A stretch of 64,000 nt of DNA from assembly GCA_902629695.1 (NCBI GenBank), contig CACORY010000002.1, forward strand, positions 1 through 64,000, in the 5' to 3' direction. A program made the position numbers and the translations under genes. The notes under the pieces were generated by a model that did no database searches, was not told the DNA's origin, and worked only from the letters and a program-made list of their open reading frames with translations. Origin of the DNA: an uncultured Pelagibacteraceae bacterium (GTDB lineage: Bacteria > Pseudomonadota > Alphaproteobacteria > Pelagibacterales > Pelagibacteraceae). Of the stretch, positions 35,710 through 44,220 are shown piece after piece (positions within the stretch are counted from its first letter, which is position 1; each line of letters begins with the position of its first letter).

Positions 35710-37043
35710 ATAATTTTTTCTTTATCTAACCAACTAACATTAAAGTTGGATTCAATAAATTTTTGATGATTCAAGAGTTTTTTGTGAAGTGGTATAGTTG
35801 TTGTAATCCCCTCAATTACAAACTCATCTAGAGATCTATTCATTCTTTGAATAGCTTCAGTCCTATTTCTGCCATGGCAAATCAATTTACAAATCATACT
35901 GTCATAATATGGTGTAACTTTGTATCCTTGAAATATTGCTCCATCAACTCTTGTTCTAAAACCTGATGGTTGATGACACATTCCAATTGTTCCTGGTGAG
36001 GGTTGAAAATTCTTACTTGCATCTTCTGCATTTATTCTACATTCAATTGCATGACCACGTGGATTTATATCTGACTGTTTTAAAGCAGTTTCTCCAGAAA
36101 ATGCTATCCAAATTTGTTCTTTAATAATATCTATACCGGTAACCATTTCGGTAACTGGATGCTCAACTTGTACTCTTGTATTCATTTCTAGGAAATAAAA
36201 TTTTCCATCTTCATAAATGAATTCAACTGTTCCTGCACCTTCATATCCAATTTTATTTACCATGTTAACAGTTTTATCAAATAGGTCTTTTCTAATTTCA
36301 TCATTTAAAACTGGACTTGGTGTTTCCTCAATTAATTTTTGATGCCTTCTTTGCACAGAACAATCTCTCTCATGAAGATGAACAGTTCTATTTTTTCCTG
36401 ATAAAATTTGTACCTCAATATGTCTTGGGTTTTGAAAAAATTTTTCTATATATACTTCATCATTACCAAAATATTTTTGAGCTTCAGATTTTGCTGTAGA
36501 AAACAAAGTCTCAAATTCGTCTTCTTTTTGAACAATCTTCATTCCTTTTCCACCACCTCCTCCAGAGGCTTTTATTAAAATAGGGAATCCTATATTTTTA
36601 CAAAGATTTTTGGCTTCAGTAATATTTTTTACACCCCCATCAGACCCTTCTATAACTGGTAAGCCATTTTCTTTTGCAATCTTTTTTGCTTGAATTTTAT
36701 CTCCCATCATTTTTATGTGGTTAGAAGATGCTCCAATAAACTTAATATTATTATCCTCTAAAATTTTTGCAAAGTTTGCATTTTCTGACAAAAATCCATA
36801 CCCAGGATGAACCGCTTCAGCATTTGTAAGGTTTATTGCTGATAAAAGTGCTGGAACATTAAGATAACTATTTGCTGGTTGATGTGATCCAATACAGATA
36901 CTTTCATCTGCTAATTTTACATGCATACTTTCTCTATCAACATCAGAATGGACTGCAACCGTAGAAATTCCCCATTCCTTACAAGCTCTTATTATTCTGA
37001 CTGCAATTTCCCCACGGTTTGCAATTAAAATTTTTTTAAACAT
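35706..37043 (-). CDS. accC: Acetyl-CoA carboxylase biotin carboxylase subunit
   Basis: ATP-grasp enzyme that carboxylates the biotin on AccB, first half of malonyl-CoA formation. 445 residues. ILIANRGEIAVRIIRACKE at the start, HPGYGFLSENA, the glycine-rich ATP loop KASGGGGGKGM, and EMNTRVQVEHPVTE are diagnostic. It follows accB with one base overlap (TAATG). The leucyl/phenylalanyl-tRNA transferase gene often found next to it in alphaproteobacteria is not present. Confidence 0.97.
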   Translation of the reverse strand: MFKKILIANRGEIAVRIIRACKEWGISTVAVHSDVDRESMHVKLADESICIGSHQPANSYLNVPALLSAINLTNAEAVHPGYGFLSENANFAKILEDNNIKFIGASSNHIKMMGDKIQAKKIAKENGLPVIEGSDGGVKNITEAKNLCKNIGFPILIKASGGGGGKGMKIVQKEDEFETLFSTAKSEAQKYFGNDEVYIEKFFQNPRHIEVQILSGKNRTVHLHERDCSVQRRHQKLIEETPSPVLNDEIRKDLFDKTVNMVNKIGYEGAGTVEFIYEDGKFYFLEMNTRVQVEHPVTEMVTGIDIIKEQIWIAFSGETALKQSDINPRGHAIECRINAEDASKNFQPSPGTIGMCHQPSGFRTRVDGAIFQGYKVTPYYDSMICKLICHGRNRTEAIQRMNRSLDEFVIEGITTTIPLHKKLLNHQKFIESNFNVSWLDKEKII

Positions 37044-37477
37044 TATTCTAAAATGATTAGGATTTGTCCAAATTCAACTGGCTGGCCATCATTTACTAGT
37101 ATCTCTTTAACAGTACCATCAAATGTTGATGGCACATGATTCATGGTCTTCATTGCCTCAACAATCATAACAGTATCTCCTTTTTTGATTTTTTTTCCTA
37201 CTTCGACAAATTTTTTACCACCAGGCTCAGGGGCGTGATATGCCGTTCCTATTATTGGGGAAGTGACATCCTTACCTGATTTCTTTTCTTGTGAAACCTC
37301 TGAAGTTTGAATTGAGGATAAATCATTTTTTGAAACAGGTATATTTTGATTGTTAACTGAAATATTATTTTTAGAAACTTTAATTTTTGTATCTTTTTCA
37401 GTGTATTCTAATTCTGTAAGATTAAACTCATCAAGGTAATCACTTAATTCTTTAATTATTTTTTTATTAATTTTCAT
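37043..37477 (-). CDS. accB: Biotin carboxyl carrier protein
   Basis: A 144-residue AccB. N-terminal helical region, a Lys/Ser/Asn-rich linker (about 40-70) and the C-terminal biotinyl domain with the biotin-accepting lysine in VEAMKTMNHV. It works with AccC, whose gene follows directly, and with AccA/AccD elsewhere. It overlaps aroQ upstream by 11 bases. Confidence 0.96.
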   Translation of the reverse strand: MKINKKIIKELSDYLDEFNLTELEYTEKDTKIKVSKNNISVNNQNIPVSKNDLSSIQTSEVSQEKKSGKDVTSPIIGTAYHAPEPGGKKFVEVGKKIKKGDTVMIVEAMKTMNHVPSTFDGTVKEILVNDGQPVEFGQILIILE

Positions 37478-37913
37478 TTCCCAAAAGCTTTTGCATAGAA
37501 ATTATGGCTAAAATATAACCATCTGTACCTAAACCAAAAATTCCTCCCGTAACTATATCACTTATCAGAGATTTTTGTCTAAATTCCTCTCTTTTGTATA
37601 TATTCGATATATGTAATTCTATAATTGGTTTTTTATAAATATTTAATGCATCCCTAATTGCAACAGAAGTATGAGTAAAAGCTGCTGCATTAATTATCAT
37701 TCCGTCAGAATTGTTTCTTGAGTCTTGAATTATGTTCACTAATTCACCTTCAACATTAGATTGAGCAAAAACAACCTCTAATTTTAATTCTTGAGATTTT
37801 TTTTTACACATTTCTTTTAATTTATCAAAAGTCATCGATCCATATTGTGATTGTTCTCTTTCTCCTAATAGATTAAGATTTGGACCATTAATAATAATAA
37901 TTTTATTATTCAT
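37467..37913 (-). CDS. aroQ: 3-dehydroquinate dehydratase, type II
   Basis: Dodecameric shikimate-pathway enzyme. 148 residues. GPNLNLLGERE near the start, the catalytic loop with Tyr (SQYGS), NAAAFTHTSVAIRDAL and ELHISNIYKREEFRQKS are present. It heads the aroQ-accB-accC operon, a standard pairing, and is divergent from thiS with 16 bases between. Confidence 0.96.
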   Translation of the reverse strand: MNNKIIIINGPNLNLLGEREQSQYGSMTFDKLKEMCKKKSQELKLEVVFAQSNVEGELVNIIQDSRNNSDGMIINAAAFTHTSVAIRDALNIYKKPIIELHISNIYKREEFRQKSLISDIVTGGIFGLGTDGYILAIISMQKLLGNEN

Positions 37914-37929
37914 TCAGCTTTTATATACG

Positions 37930-38148
37930 ATGAAAAAAGTAAAAAAAATAGAAATAAAGATAAATGGGAAAGTAATTAAAACAAAAGATAACATTAAACT
38001 TTCAGCACTTTTGAAAAATTTGAAAATACCTATTAAAAAGGTAGCAATTGAGCTAAATCAAGAAATAATAGATAAGACAATATTAAACAAAATTAATCTA
38101 AAAAAAGATGATAAGATTGAAATAGTACATTTTATTGGAGGTGGTTAA
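37930..38148 (+). CDS. thiS: Sulfur carrier protein ThiS
   Basis: A 72-residue ubiquitin-like carrier ending in the required Gly-Gly (IVHFIGGG), whose C-terminal thiocarboxylate gives sulfur to the thiazole of thiamine. Its last codons (GGAGGTGG) also form the Shine-Dalgarno of thiG. No thiC, thiF or thiO is nearby. Confidence 0.92.
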   Translation: MKKVKKIEIKINGKVIKTKDNIKLSALLKNLKIPIKKVAIELNQEIIDKTILNKINLKKDDKIEIVHFIGGG

Positions 38149-38149
38149 A

Positions 38150-38923
38150 TTGAAATTAGATAAATTAATTATAGCAAAAAAAAAATTTAATTCTCGACTC
38201 ATTGTCGGAACAGGAAAATATAAAAATATGAGTGAATGTGCGAAAGCGATAGAACTCTCTGGTGCAGACATTGTTACTGTGGCAGTTAGAAGAGTGAATA
38301 TCTCAAATAATAAAAAGCCTTTATTAATGGATTACATTGATCCAAAAAAAATCACATACTTACCTAATACTGCTGGTTGTTTTAATTCTGATGAAGCTTT
38401 GAGAACATTGAGATTGGCAAGAGAGATTGGAGGATGGAAATTAGTTAAATTAGAGGTTTTAGGTGATAAAAAAAACTTGTTTCCAGAGATGATTGAAACA
38501 ATCAAATCTACTGAAATTTTAACTAAAGAAGGATTTAAAGTAATGGTTTATTGTAATGATGATCCATTAATGGCCAAGAGACTTGAAAATGTAGGGGCAT
38601 GTGCAATAATGCCTTTAGCAGCTCCAATTGGATCTGGTCTTGGAATTCAGAATAAAATTAACATAAAAATAATTAGAGAACAAACTAAACTTCCTTTAAT
38701 AATTGATGCTGGACTTGGTCAAGCATCTGATGCAACAATTGCTATGGAATTAGGTTGTGATGGTGTTTTGGTAAACACTGCAATAGCAAAAGCAAAAAAA
38801 CCATTAAATATGGCTTTGGCTTTTAAGAATGCAGTTATTGCAGGTAGACAATCATTTTTATCTGGAAGAATTCCCCAAAATTTGATGGGAAGTGCATCAT
38901 CACCATTAAAAGGAATCATTTAG
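38150..38923 (+). CDS. thiG: Thiazole synthase
   Basis: TIM-barrel enzyme that builds the thiamine thiazole from DXP, dehydroglycine and ThiS thiocarboxylate. 257 residues. [11 protein letters not shown], the Schiff-base Lys region [26 protein letters not shown] and the phosphate loop [10 protein letters not shown] are visible. The start is TTG at 38150: GGAGGTGG at 38137-38144 is a very strong Shine-Dalgarno at ideal distance. The 3' end overlaps convergent RNase E by 8 bases. Confidence 0.95.
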   Translation: MKLDKLIIAKKKFNSRLIVGTGKYKNMSECAKAIELSGADIVTVAVRRVNISNNKKPLLMDYIDPKKITYLPNTAGCFNSDEALRTLRLAREIGGWKLVKLEVLGDKKNLFPEMIETIKSTEILTKEGFKVMVYCNDDPLMAKRLENVGACAIMPLAAPIGSGLGIQNKINIKIIREQTKLPLIIDAGLGQASDATIAMELGCDGVLVNTAIAKAKKPLNMALAFKNAVIAGRQSFLSGRIPQNLMGSASSPLKGII

Positions 38924-40694
38924 CCTTCTTGTAAAAATTTTTTTTTTTATATGTCTTTCTTTTAAATTTTTTTCTCTCTTTAATATCAATTACTTTAGCC
39001 TCTTTTTTTTGAATTTCTAAGTTTTTCAAATTTTCAATATTTTTTATTAAATCAAGTGTTTTCTTTGATTTATTCTTAATATCAATAATGTACTCAGGTA
39101 TTATGAGTGAGCTATCAGTGATAATATCTATTTTCATTTTATTCTTCTTTTCAAAAAAAGTAAGATCTTGCACAAAATTTTCTTTTAAAAAATTTGAAAT
39201 TTTTTCACAAACCCTTAAATCTACAAATTTTGCTTTGTTTAAAATTGCTTTAAGCTCAACAAGTTTTAACAATTTTTGAGCAAAGGACTCATCTGAAAGA
39301 TTGACCTTCCATTTCACAGCACTTTCCCTAAGTCTTTGTCTTGACATCTCTAATAAACCAAAATTACTTATTCTACCAATTTGAATTCTCGCTCTATCTA
39401 TTCTACATTTTTCTTTAAGCTTTCTTTCAACCATTCTTCTGTTACCGTAGTTAAGCATGTCTATAAAATCTATTATTATTAATCCCGATAGATCTCTAAT
39501 TTTTATTTGTCTTGCAATCTCTTCAACTGCCTCAAGGTTTGTATCTAAAGCAGTACTTTCAACATTTTTTTGTCTTATTGAGCTTCCAGAGTTTATATCA
39601 ATTGAAATTAAAGCTTCTGTTGGATTTATTACTAAATAGCCACCAGAGTTTAATTTTATTTCTGACTCAAATATTTGATTTAACTTCTCTTCTATACCCT
39701 CGTTAATAAATAATGGAATCTTTCCTCGATATTTTTTAATTTTTTTTGTATGAGAAGGCATCATATTTTTCATAAAATTTTGAGCTTTTTTGTAACCATC
39801 ATTTCCCTCAACAATTATACTTTGAGTATTTTCATCATACATATCTCTTAATGTTCTTTTTATTATTTCACTCTCTTGATGAATTAATGATGGAGCAATT
39901 GAGTTAATTGCGTTATCTTTTATTTGATTCCAATTATTGATTAGTGTTTTTAGGTCATGATTTATCTCATTTTTAGTTTTGTTTGAACCTGCTGTTCTTA
40001 CGATCAATCCCATCTCTTTTGGAATTTCAATTTCATTTAAAATATTTCTAATTTTTTTTCTATCTGCTGGATTAAAAATCTTTCTGGAAATCCCTCCACC
40101 TTTTGGAGTATTTGGCATTAATACAATATATTTTCCAGCGATCGAAATAAAAGTACTTAATGCAGCACCTTTTTGACCACGTTCATCTTTCAATACTTGA
40201 ACCAAAATAACTTGATTAGGTTTTATAACTTCTTGAATTTTATATCTTTTAAATTTTGGTTTTTTTTCTTTTTTAATATTTTTTTCATTTTCTGAATTTT
40301 CAATTTCTTCTGTTTGTTTTTTTTCAATTGGATCTTCAATTTCCAAATTACCTTTAGCTAAACTTTCATCTTCCATGGCTTCAACTTCTTTTGAAAGTTC
40401 CTCTCTTGCTTTTTCTTCTTCTTGTTTGATAATCTCTAAGTCACTTTTAGGAATTTGATAGTAATCAGACTGTATGTCATTAAATGATAAAAATCCGTGT
40501 CTCTCTCTTCCAAAGTCAACAAATGCTGCTTGGAGAGAGGGTTCAATTCTACTAACTTTTCCGAGGTAAATATTATTTTTTATAAGATTATTTTTTGTAC
40601 CTTCATATTCATAATCTTCAATATTTTCACCTGATTTAAGAACCACCCTTGTTTCATTTGGATGCGAAGCATCAATATATAAATTCTTTTCCAT
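38916..40694 (-). CDS. rne: Ribonuclease E/G family endoribonuclease
   Basis: Main mRNA-decay and rRNA-processing endonuclease. 592 residues: S1 domain in the first 180, interrupted by an acidic Glu/Lys-rich insertion (about 85-150), then 5'-sensor, DNase I-like and small domains. Catalytic aspartates are Asp366 (ISIDINSG) and Asp409 (IIIDFIDM). The CPxCxG zinc-link expected soon after EMSRQRL is missing, and the protein lacks a long C-terminal degradosome scaffold, ending in a basic Lys-rich tail. It is divergent from PBP1A. The gene is assigned as rne rather than rng mainly because of the insertion and alphaproteobacterial context. Confidence 0.9.
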   Translation of the reverse strand: MEKNLYIDASHPNETRVVLKSGENIEDYEYEGTKNNLIKNNIYLGKVSRIEPSLQAAFVDFGRERHGFLSFNDIQSDYYQIPKSDLEIIKQEEEKAREELSKEVEAMEDESLAKGNLEIEDPIEKKQTEEIENSENEKNIKKEKKPKFKRYKIQEVIKPNQVILVQVLKDERGQKGAALSTFISIAGKYIVLMPNTPKGGGISRKIFNPADRKKIRNILNEIEIPKEMGLIVRTAGSNKTKNEINHDLKTLINNWNQIKDNAINSIAPSLIHQESEIIKRTLRDMYDENTQSIIVEGNDGYKKAQNFMKNMMPSHTKKIKKYRGKIPLFINEGIEEKLNQIFESEIKLNSGGYLVINPTEALISIDINSGSSIRQKNVESTALDTNLEAVEEIARQIKIRDLSGLIIIDFIDMLNYGNRRMVERKLKEKCRIDRARIQIGRISNFGLLEMSRQRLRESAVKWKVNLSDESFAQKLLKLVELKAILNKAKFVDLRVCEKISNFLKENFVQDLTFFEKKNKMKIDIITDSSLIIPEYIIDIKNKSKKTLDLIKNIENLKNLEIQKKEAKVIDIKERKKFKRKTYKKKNFYKKAK

Positions 40695-40768
40695 AAAATT
40701 TTTGTTAATAGTTTCATTTTTTTGTATATAATTTTGTAATATTCTCTTGCCTTATCTTTACCAAATTC

Positions 40769-40780
40769 CATTATATAATG
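40769..40780. promoter_or_regulatory. 12-bp palindrome with overlapping -10 boxes (rne/mrcA spacer)
   Basis: CATTATATAATG is a perfect palindrome, so TATAAT is read on both strands. It could serve as a shared -10 for divergent rne and mrcA. On the mrcA side it lies only about ten bases before the ATG, implying a very short or leaderless message. No convincing -35 is seen. Confidence 0.4.
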
Positions 40781-40788
40781 AAATCAAA

Positions 40789-43125
40789 ATGAGCATATTT
40801 GTAAAAAAAATTTTTGTTATTTCCCTAAGTTTATTACTATTTATTTTAATAATTATTTTGGGAATTTTGTGGTCATATTCAAATAATATTCCTGATTACA
40901 AGTTTTTGAAGAATTATAAGCCACCTGTTTCTAGTAAGGTTTATTCTGGTAACGGAGATTTAGTCGCTGACTTTTCTAAAGAAAAAAGAATTTTTGTACC
41001 AATTAATACTATACCAGAAAATGTGATAAACGCTTTCCTATCTGCTGAGGACAAAAATTTTTTTAAACATCCTGGAGTAGATGCAAAAGGAGTTTTAAGG
41101 GCAATAGTCAATAATTTTAAGAATATTTTAACATCAAAAAGACTTGAGGGTGCATCTACAATAACTCAACAAGTTGCAAAAAATTTTTTACTAACTAATG
41201 AGGTGAGCATTAATAGAAAAATAAAAGAGGCAATATTGGCTTTCAGAATTGAGAGAGCATTAAGCAAGGAGAGGATTTTAGAATTATATTTAAATCAAAT
41301 TTATCTAGGTAGTGGGGCTTATGGGGTGGCAGCAGCCAGTTTAGAATATTTTGACAAATCAATAAGGGAATTAGATTATGCCGAGGCAGCATTATTAGCT
41401 GCACTACCAAAAGCTCCTAGCAAATATAATCCTCATAGAAATAAAGAGTTAGCAAAATTTAGAAGAGATTTAGTTTTAAGAAATTTATTAGAAAATAATT
41501 TTTTAAATCAGAATCAATACAAAAAACTCAAAAGACAAAATATAAAACTTAAAAAGAAAAAAAAAGTATATTTAGAGGATTCGCAATATTTTATTGAGGA
41601 GGTTAGAAAGAAAGTAATTAATGATCTTTCTTATGAAAAAGTTTATAAACAGGGTTTCAATATAAACACTCCGATCAATCTTGAGCTACAAAAAATTTCA
41701 ACTATTTCATTAAGAAAAGGGTTAATTCAATATGATAAAAGAAAAGGTTGGCGAGGAGCTTTAACAAATAAAGATTATAGCAAAAATTGGTTTAATGGCT
41801 TAGAAAAATATAACTTAGAAAAATCAATTGGTTGGGAAATTTCAATTGTAAGAGAAGTTAATAAATTTTCAGCAAAAATAGAAACTAAAGATAATCTTCA
41901 AGGTACAATAAATTATAACGATATTACATGGACAAAAAAAGAATTAGAGGATTTGATAAGACCTGGAGATATAATTTATGTTAAAAAGATAAATCAAAAA
42001 GAGTATAGCTTAAAACAAATCCCTAAGATTAATGGTGGTATTATTATAATGGATCCTTATACAGGAAGAGTTTTAGCTTTGACTGGTGGATTTAGTTTTA
42101 AAGACAGTGAATTTAATAGAGTAACTCAGGCGCTAAGACAACCTGGATCTGCTTTTAAACCTTTTGTATATGCTCTTGCTTTAGAAAATAAATATACTCC
42201 CTCCTCTTTAGTTTTAGATGCACCATTAGTTTTAGACCAAGGTTCAGACTTAAAGTTATGGAAACCACAAAATTATGGAAAAAAATTTTATGGACCATCT
42301 ACCTTAAGAGTTGGTTTAGAAAAATCAAGAAATCTAATGACAGTAAGAATTGCTCAAGATTTAGGAATAAATAAGATTGTAAATTTCTCAAAAGAATTAG
42401 AGATTTATAAAAATCCAGATGAATTATTGTCTATTTCTTTAGGATCGGCAGAGACGACTTTAATTAAATTAGCTTCTGCTTACTCATCATTTGTGAATGG
42501 AGGTAAACTAGTTAAACCTATACTAATAGACAGAATTCAAGACAGTGAAGGAAATACTGTAGTTAACAATGAATTAAGATTTTGTAAAAATTGTGATCAA
42601 ATATCTTATACAAGTAGTGATTACCCAGAGGTTGAGGATAATTATAAAAAAGTATTTTCGCCTGAAACAGCGTATCAAATGACATCTTTATTAGAAGGAG
42701 TTGTTAAGAGAGGCACAGGAAAAAAGCTTAAAAAATACAAATTAAATTTAGCAGGCAAGACAGGCACAACTAATGAAAATACTGATGCATGGTTTATTGG
42801 TTTTACATCAAATCTAGTAATTGGAGTTTATGTTGGTTTAGATAATGCAGAATCTTTAGGGAAATTTGAAACAGGTTCAAAAACTGCGTTACCAATTTTT
42901 GAAAATTTTGTAAAAATGGCTATAAAAAAATCTGATGCTAGACCATTTAAAGTTGCAGATGGAATTACTATGATGGTGGTAGACCCCTCTACAGGCGAAA
43001 AAGCAAATTTTAATTCAAAAAATACAATTATGGAAGCATATAAAAGTAAAAATGTTGTTGATGGGAAGATTATAAATTTAAATAATAATAGATTAGAAAC
43101 TAGTAATATATTAGAGTTTTATTAA
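40789..43125 (+). CDS. mrcA: Penicillin-binding protein 1A (bifunctional)
   Basis: Class A PBP that polymerises and cross-links peptidoglycan. About 778 residues: one N-terminal membrane helix, a glycosyltransferase domain (EDKNFFKHPGVD; EGASTITQQVAKN), an OB-like linker, and a transpeptidase with PGSAFKPF (SxxK), EKSRNLMT (SxN) and KTGTT. The ATG at 40789 gives MSIFVKKIF; an upstream in-frame TTG is less likely. Its stop codon TAA shares its last A with the ATG of prfB. Peptidoglycan recycling is represented by anmK further on. Confidence 0.95.
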   Translation: MSIFVKKIFVISLSLLLFILIIILGILWSYSNNIPDYKFLKNYKPPVSSKVYSGNGDLVADFSKEKRIFVPINTIPENVINAFLSAEDKNFFKHPGVDAKGVLRAIVNNFKNILTSKRLEGASTITQQVAKNFLLTNEVSINRKIKEAILAFRIERALSKERILELYLNQIYLGSGAYGVAAASLEYFDKSIRELDYAEAALLAALPKAPSKYNPHRNKELAKFRRDLVLRNLLENNFLNQNQYKKLKRQNIKLKKKKKVYLEDSQYFIEEVRKKVINDLSYEKVYKQGFNINTPINLELQKISTISLRKGLIQYDKRKGWRGALTNKDYSKNWFNGLEKYNLEKSIGWEISIVREVNKFSAKIETKDNLQGTINYNDITWTKKELEDLIRPGDIIYVKKINQKEYSLKQIPKINGGIIIMDPYTGRVLALTGGFSFKDSEFNRVTQALRQPGSAFKPFVYALALENKYTPSSLVLDAPLVLDQGSDLKLWKPQNYGKKFYGPSTLRVGLEKSRNLMTVRIAQDLGINKIVNFSKELEIYKNPDELLSISLGSAETTLIKLASAYSSFVNGGKLVKPILIDRIQDSEGNTVVNNELRFCKNCDQISYTSSDYPEVEDNYKKVFSPETAYQMTSLLEGVVKRGTGKKLKKYKLNLAGKTGTTNENTDAWFIGFTSNLVIGVYVGLDNAESLGKFETGSKTALPIFENFVKMAIKKSDARPFKVADGITMMVVDPSTGEKANFNSKNTIMEAYKSKNVVDGKIINLNNNRLETSNILEFY

Positions 43126-44220
43126 TGGATTATAAATATATAGATTTTAAAAAAGAGATAGAAAAAATAAATCTTAGAGTTAAGGAGTATCTTTGAAAAG
43201 AATAGTATTTATTTAAAATTAGAAGATCATAACAAACAAATGTTAGATGAACACTTCTGGAAAGATAAGTTAAATTCAAAAAAAATAATTAAGGAAAAAA
43301 AATTGTATGAAGATCTAATAAACTCATATGAAAAGTCTATCAATAAATTACAGGATTTAGATGACTTAAATCAGCTTGCTGTTTCTGAGAACAATATCGA
43401 TATTCAAGAAGAAACCTTCCAAAGTATAAAAGATTTAAGAGAATTGGTAAAAAAAAATGAAATAAAGTGTTTTTTATCGAATGAAGCAGATATTTTAGAT
43501 TGTTATATTGAAATTCACGCAGGTGCTGGAGGCACAGAAAGTCAAGATTGGGCAGATATGTTAAGAAGAATGTATTTAAAATGGTCAGATTTTAAGAATT
43601 TTAAATCTAGCTTAATAAGTGAACATATGGGTGAAGAAGCTGGAATAAAATCATCAACAATAAAAATTGAGGGCGATTATGTTTTTGGCTGGCTTAAAAA
43701 AGAGTCCGGGATACATAGATTGGTTAGAATATCACCATTTGACTCCGGAGCCAGAAGACATACAAGCTTTGCCAGTGTTTGGGTATATCCTGTTGTTGAT
43801 GAGAACATCAATATTGAAATACTAGACAAAGATTTAAGAATAGATACATATCGATCTAGTGGGGCAGGAGGGCAGCATGTAAATACGACTGATAGCGCAG
43901 TGAGAATTACTCATATCCCCTCAAAAATAGTTGTTCAGTGTCAAAATGAAAGATCTCAACATAAAAATAAAGAAACATGTTTGAACATGTTAAAAGCAAG
44001 ACTTTATGATTTTGAAATTAAAAAAAAAGAAAAAGAAAACCAGAACTTAGAAGCTACTAAATCTGACATTGGATGGGGACACCAAATTAGATCTTACGTT
44101 TTACAACCATATAGACTTGTGAAGGACAACAGAACAAATTTTGAAAGTTCAAGTCCTGATAAAGTTTTAGATGGAGAGATAGATGATTTTTTAGAACAAT
44201 CTTTATATCAAATTAAATGA
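43125..44220 (+). CDS. prfB: Peptide chain release factor 2, with programmed +1 frameshift
   Basis: RF2 ends translation at UAA and UGA. The reading frame starts at ATG 43125 and reaches an in-frame TGA at codon 24 (43194-43196); a +1 shift on CTT continues the frame from 43195 to 44220, giving about 364 residues, the E. coli length being 365. The anticodon-like SPF motif (RISPFDSG) and the GGQ motif (GAGGQHVNT) identify RF2. Reading only from the later ATG at 43240 would lose the N-terminal helix. It shares one base with mrcA and overlaps the next gene by 4. Confidence 0.94.
43182..43196 (+). promoter_or_regulatory. prfB +1 ribosomal frameshift signal
   Basis: AAGGAG (43182-43187), a Shine-Dalgarno-like sequence inside the gene, lies three bases before the slippery CTT (43191-43193) and the stop TGA (43194-43196). 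E. coli prfB has AGGGGG-TAT-CTT-TGA; here it is AAGGAG-TAT-CTT-TGA followed by A instead of C. RF2 shortage makes the ribosome shift to the GAA frame, an autoregulatory circuit. Confidence 0.93.

Noticed and set aside
43240..44220. prfB as a gene starting at 43240, or an N-terminally truncated pseudogene
   Set aside because: The upstream 23-codon frame, AAGGAG, CTT-TGA and in-frame continuation after +1 shift restore the normal RF2 length.
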